Assembly (NCBI GenBank): GCA_031289325.1
Contig: JAITPS010000016.1
Location: 1-19,424, forward strand
DNA length: 19,424 bases
Source of the DNA: Candidatus Methanovirga meridionalis
GTDB taxonomy: Archaea > Methanobacteriota > Methanobacteria > Methanobacteriales > Methanobacteriaceae
Direction: 5' to 3'
Below are positions 16,703-19,424 of this stretch, piece by piece (position 1 is the first letter of the stretch; each line of letters starts with the position of its first letter). The position numbers were made by a program, and so were the translations under genes. The notes under the pieces were generated by a model. The model was not told the DNA's origin. It saw nothing but the letters and a program-made list of their open reading frames with translations, and made no database searches.

Positions 16703-17472
16703 TGAACTCACCCATTTTGTCTCTTAAACCATCCTTTATACTTTTTTCAAACCATTTTAGAATAATACCATTCATTTATTCAGTTATTTTTTGAACATTA
16801 TCAATGTCATTATAATCTTTACATCTGCAAGTATAATCTAATATAAATTCTTTTTTTGATATTGGATTAGGATATACACTATTGAATTGACCAAAATTAA
16901 ATTGAATATAATAATCTTGCTCTTTAAACTCTAAAGAATGCATAGATCTTAAAATATTTTTACTATCTACAAAATTAGGAGTTATTACATGTAAATCTTT
17001 ATTTATTGAATCATCCCAATCATTCAACTTTCCATCATCTAAATTTATTTGATTAATATATCTCAATCCAATATACTTTATTTTTTTAATAGGGTAATCA
17101 GACAGTGCTTTTAAAATTAATTCAATAGTCTTAGAAAATTCATCAAAAGTATTATAATTATTATTTTTATGACAAAATAACATTATTATAATTTAAAGTT
17201 ACTGTTTTAGTTGGAATATTTTCAGGAGGCTTATCAAAAAATACCCATGAAGAAAATTCTTCTTTGGTGTTAATTTGAGAATTTTCAGGGTTTAACATGT
17301 TCAAAGTTACCTTTTCACCTCTTTTGGTTTGATTTTCAGGAAATTCATCCATTACAGCATCTTGAAAACCAGATGGAGATAAACTTCCATCGATTAATCC
17401 TAATACTGGGGGGAATTTCATCTCGAAAATCACATCGGTTAAATAATTTTTTTTATAAGTTTTTTCTTTCAT
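16695..17472 (-). pseudogene. TIGR04255-like gene, broken by a frameshift and a premature stop
   Basis: Three collinear pieces rebuild one protein of about 260 residues, the normal TIGR04255 size. Piece 1, from ATG 17472, starts MKEKTYKKNYLTDVIFEMKF (the family's N-terminal pattern) and ends near 17167. Piece 2, shifted by one frame and open from 17183, reads NTFDEFSKTIELILKAL...IKYIGLRYINQI. An in-frame TAA (16776-16778) interrupts it, and piece 3 continues in the same frame, MNGIILKWFEKSIKDGLRDKMGEFNE, to TGA at 16695. A TATA-like ATATAAAAAA (17512-17503) and the ribosome site GGAAGAGGT precede the start. The family is sporadically distributed and of unknown function. Two separate lesions argue for real decay, though a sequencing error at the frameshift cannot be excluded. 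Confidence 0.65.
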
Positions 17473-17502
17473 GACCTCTTCCTTATTTTATATTTGATTA
17501 TT

Positions 17503-17512
17503 TTTTTTATAT
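17503..17512 (-). promoter_or_regulatory. TATA box of the minus-strand cassette
   Basis: ATATAAAAAA on the minus strand, about 30 bp before ATG 17472, leaves a leader just long enough for the GGAAGAGGT ribosome site. It is the only convincing TATA-like element ahead of the cassette. Confidence 0.35.
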
Positions 17513-17544
17513 GTGGTATTCTGTAAAATTGTTTTATTTTATTT

Positions 17545-17717
17545 TAAAAACTTTAGCTTTTAAAGTTAGAAACGAAGAATTTTCGATATCAAGTTATCTC
17601 CGATAACAAATATTTGATTTTCTTTATTGAAATTTTTTATTTCAATTAGAAAAATGAAGTTTTTCTTTAGTTTAAAAATTTTATATTTGTAAATTTAGAA
17701 AATCTGAAAGATTTTCT
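17545..17717 (+). repeat. Hairpin array 4
   Basis: The leader hairpin AACTTTA-GCTTT-TAAAGTT (17549-17567) precedes the block GAAACGAAGAATTTTCGATA, also found in array 3. Next come GTTATC-TCC-GATAAC (17593-17607), a worn GATTTTC module, TTGAAAT-TTTTT-ATTTCAA (17627-17645, identical to array 2), AGAAAAA-TGAAG-TTTTTCT (17648-17666, also in array 1) and AGAAAATCT-GAA-AGATTTTCT (17697-17717). It is the richest array of the four. It lies between two minus-strand genes, next to TIR element G. Confidence 0.68.
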
Positions 17718-17853
17718 CTATTTATATATTAATTTTACAAAATCCAATTAAATATTTGTAATCAAAAATGATTTTTATTTCTTTAAATTAAATTTAAAAG
17801 ATAAATAGTAATATTTGAAAAAATAATTTACAAAAATTTTTTGAATAAATTAC

Positions 17854-17916
17854 ATTAATAACTTAATAAAAAAATTTATTATTCAAAATCCAAGAACTTT
17901 CCAATAATGATTATAT
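17854..17916 (+). repeat. TIR element copy G, right arm only
   Basis: The segment contains TTAATAAAAAAATTTATTAT, CAAAATCCAAGAACTT and the terminal CCAATAATGATTATAT, which match the right arms of copies A, C and E. No left end was found between 17717 and 17854, so this is a fragment or its left end is unrecognisable. Confidence 0.5.
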
Positions 17917-18031
17917 GACATATTTAAATATAATTTTATTTACAATTACATTTATTTCTATTCAGTAATAGTTTCGTTATGGATTAATGATACTATTATT
18001 TTTATACTACATTCTCTAATGAATCAATTAA

Positions 18032-18532
18032 TTAATTAAATTTAATACTATTAGCTATACTAACCAATACACCATTATCTGAACCAAGCATTGTAACAAC
18101 TTTTGACTTATCAGAATTGTAGACTAACACAATAGTATGTGATTCACCTTGATTATCACCATCAACAGTATAAGCTCTACCTTGTTTCAAACCATCCAAT
18201 TCTAAATTATGGATTTTATTGGTATCTTTAGTTATTGCTCCCTCAATTATATTAATTAGGAAATTATTACTTACAACAGTTATATTATAACCTGTATCAT
18301 TATCCATATAAGTTATTGTTTTATTGACAGATAAATTAAAAAGATCAAAGGAATCATTGTCAGTAGTGTTATTTACCAATTCAGTCAAATTTATATTATT
18401 TGGGACTGTTAAACTAACTCCACCAATTTCAAGATCCTTACTCGCATTTAATACAAATGTGTAATAGCTTAATGCACCAATTATAACTATTAAAGCTATT
18501 ATTCCTATAATAATTTTATTTTTTTTAATTAT
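18032..18532 (-). CDS. Membrane-anchored, sequon-rich small protein with probable ATA start
   Basis: The frame is open from 18532 to TAA at 18032, giving 166 residues. It begins (M/I)IKKNKIIIGIIALIVIIG, a basic start plus one membrane helix to about residue 28, so the rest should lie outside the cell membrane. The exposed part holds seven N-x-S/T sequons in about 60 residues (NAS, NLT, NTT, NLS, NKT, NDT, NIT), fitting archaeal N-glycosylation. No ATG, GTG or TTG exists before residue 49. Yet GGGAGAGGG (18548-18538) stands at the right distance from an ATA codon at 18532-18530, and a TATA-like stretch lies near 18571-18580. A lost or non-canonical start codon is inferred. I recognise no family; a small surface protein is likely. 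Confidence 0.5.
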   Translation of the reverse strand: MIKKNKIIIGIIALIVIIGALSYYTFVLNASKDLEIGGVSLTVPNNINLTELVNNTTDNDSFDLFNLSVNKTITYMDNDTGYNITVVSNNFLINIIEGAITKDTNKIHNLELDGLKQGRAYTVDGDNQGESHTIVLVYNSDKSKVVTMLGSDNGVLVSIANSIKFN

Positions 18533-18657
18533 TTTATCCCTCTCCCTTTTTCTTTTTATATTTATTACTTTATATATTTTTTATCAATGTTGTCAACTTA
18601 AGAAAATTATTTTTTTTAAACTTGCATTGAAATTAAAAATAGAGATTTATAAACAAG

Positions 18658-18862
18658 ATTTTTTAAAATGATAATTTTTTTTATTAAATTGTTTAATTTT
18701 AAACATTGCTTTATAAAAATTTATAATTTTAAATTTTAAATAATATAAATATATTCTGATTAATATAGATAATTTTAAATTAATATTTTTTAATTGTATT
18801 TATTTTTAAATAATATTTATTTTTAAATAAGTTATTTATTAAGAACTTTATCAAAACCACCA
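18658..18862 (-). repeat. TIR element copy H, inverted fragment
   Basis: The plus strand shows TTTAAAATGATAATTTTTTT, TTAAATTGTTTAATTTTAAA and, at the other end, TTATTTATTAAGAACTTTAT then CAAAACCACC, the inverted arms of the family. Both outermost termini are missing or altered, so the copy is worn. A duplicated TATTTTTAAATAA lies near 18799-18830. Confidence 0.55.
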
Positions 18863-18867
18863 GATGT

Positions 18868-19151
18868 TTATTTATCAAAAATACTTTCAACAATAGATAT
18901 TTTTTCTTCATTTAATCTATACAATTTATAAAGTTTTATAATCCTATTTGTATAAAATCTCATATTTATACTTTTTCCTATTTTTTTATATGCAGACAAC
19001 ATTCATCTGAAATAATTAATGTACTTCCTTCATTTTGAAGAAATTCTCTCATTAACTTTTTTAATTTCCACTTTAATATTTTCTTCAGCAAAATTCATCA
19101 TAAAATCTCTTCAATCATATTTAAATCTATGCTCTTGTATACATATCATTA
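18868..19151 (-). pseudogene. Unidentified ORF remnant next to the group II intron
   Basis: On the minus strand, protein-like pieces follow one another in different frames: MNFAEENIKVEIKK, then MREFLQNEGSTLIISDECC, then KKIGKSINMRFYTNRIIKLY...ISIVESIFDK ending at TAA 18868. Their order, composition and lack of overlap suggest one gene of roughly 90 codons or more, broken by at least two frameshifts. It forms the 3' flank of the intron end at 19152, so the intron may have been inserted in this gene or just before it. I do not recognise the protein. Confidence 0.35.
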
Positions 19152-19424
19152 GTCGGATAAAATTAGGAGGTTTCCCTCCTAACCTCTCCTAAGAACGGCT
19201 CGTGTCACTTTCATGACAAGCCGTTCAAGCATATCTTTATCTGTTAGTGTGAGAATCTTCGTTTAAATTTACGGAGGTTCATTCACACTTTCAGCACGTT
19301 ATATCCGCTTTTGTAAACTTATCTATGTACTTTTCAATCTTAATCCAAGGGATATCAGACCAAATAGTAGTGTATGGGGTTGAGGACTTCAAAGTATTTG
19401 AAGTTTTCATCTTCTGACCACCAT
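19152..19424 (-). mobile_element. Group II intron, 3' part (domains V and VI) with gutted maturase ORF
   Basis: On the minus strand a 34-nt domain V (19226-19193) has an 8-bp basal stem GAACGGCT/AGCCGTTC, an upper GTCA/TGAC stem and a GAAA loop. Domain VI follows with hairpin TTAGGAGG/CCTCCTAA (19182-19163), also with a GAAA loop. The sequence then ends TTATCCGAC at 19152, the CCGAY-type 3' end of bacterial-like introns. Upstream, a 39-codon frame (19410-19291) reads IWSDIPWIKIEKYIDK, like the N-terminus of intron maturases. A shifted frame continues LQKRI, stop, RAES, like the family's LQKRIYRA. Only about 65 nt separate this from domain V, so the reverse transcriptase body is missing. Domains I-III lie beyond the window. 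Confidence 0.75.
19193..19226 (-). ncRNA. Group II intron domain V
   Basis: This is the 34-nt catalytic hairpin of the intron ribozyme. The usual 5' strand begins GAGC, where AGC is the catalytic triad and its G forms a wobble with U. Here it begins GAAC, so the wobble is replaced by an A-U pair. The rest of the hairpin is intact. Confidence 0.7.

Noticed and set aside
16776..17183. Two independent small genes in place of one broken TIGR04255-like gene
   Set aside because: The second frame lacks a ribosome site, begins within the end of the first, and continues the family pattern (sfeeF-like then ryiN-like) in the right order. The frame after the TAA also continues it.
895..17717. CRISPR array for the repeated palindromes
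   Set aside because: Units are 15-25 bp with linkers of a few bases and no unique spacers, and no cas gene is in the window.

Overview
The window looks like a chromosomal segment of an AT-rich methanogenic archaeon of the Methanobacteriales, most likely Methanobrevibacter or a close relative. This is inferred from the group II chaperonin (thermosome), a citramalate synthase closely resembling the methanococcal CimA, archaeal-style TATA boxes, GGTGA/GGAG ribosome sites, and very AT-rich spacers. Roughly 65% of the window is coding. The spacers are unusually long (several of 0.6-1.1 kb) and full of repeats.

Left and middle part (1-15512, all genes on +): ribose-5-phosphate isomerase (rpiA), a thermosome subunit, a two-gene ABC-2 exporter (ATPase + permease), an NhaP2-like cation/proton antiporter, a UvrD/Rep-type helicase, citramalate synthase (cimA) and a PfkB-family kinase. 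Apart from the exporter pair, and perhaps cimA-pfkB, these are single housekeeping or accessory genes and not one pathway.

Right part (15513-19424, all on -): a decaying three-gene cassette made of a TIGR04255-like gene broken by a frameshift and a stop, a 51-aa protein overlapping its end, and a 220-aa protein with an internal 12-residue duplication. Next come a membrane-anchored, sequon-rich small protein whose start codon seems to be ATA, a broken ORF remnant, and the 3' end (domains V and VI) of a group II intron whose maturase ORF is gutted.

Two repeat systems fill the spacers. The first is a family of AT-rich elements with terminal inverted repeats (about 28 bp in the best copy), resembling MITEs. 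I see eight copies or fragments, several carrying internal minisatellites, and two end within 40 bp of a start codon. The second is a set of four arrays of short palindromes (arms about 6-10 bp, loops 2-5 nt). They share a leader and a small vocabulary of hairpin modules in different combinations, and each lies beside a copy of the first family. These hairpin arrays and the decaying cassette are the most novel-looking content. A putative small RNA with its own promoter and terminator lies upstream of the thermosome gene.
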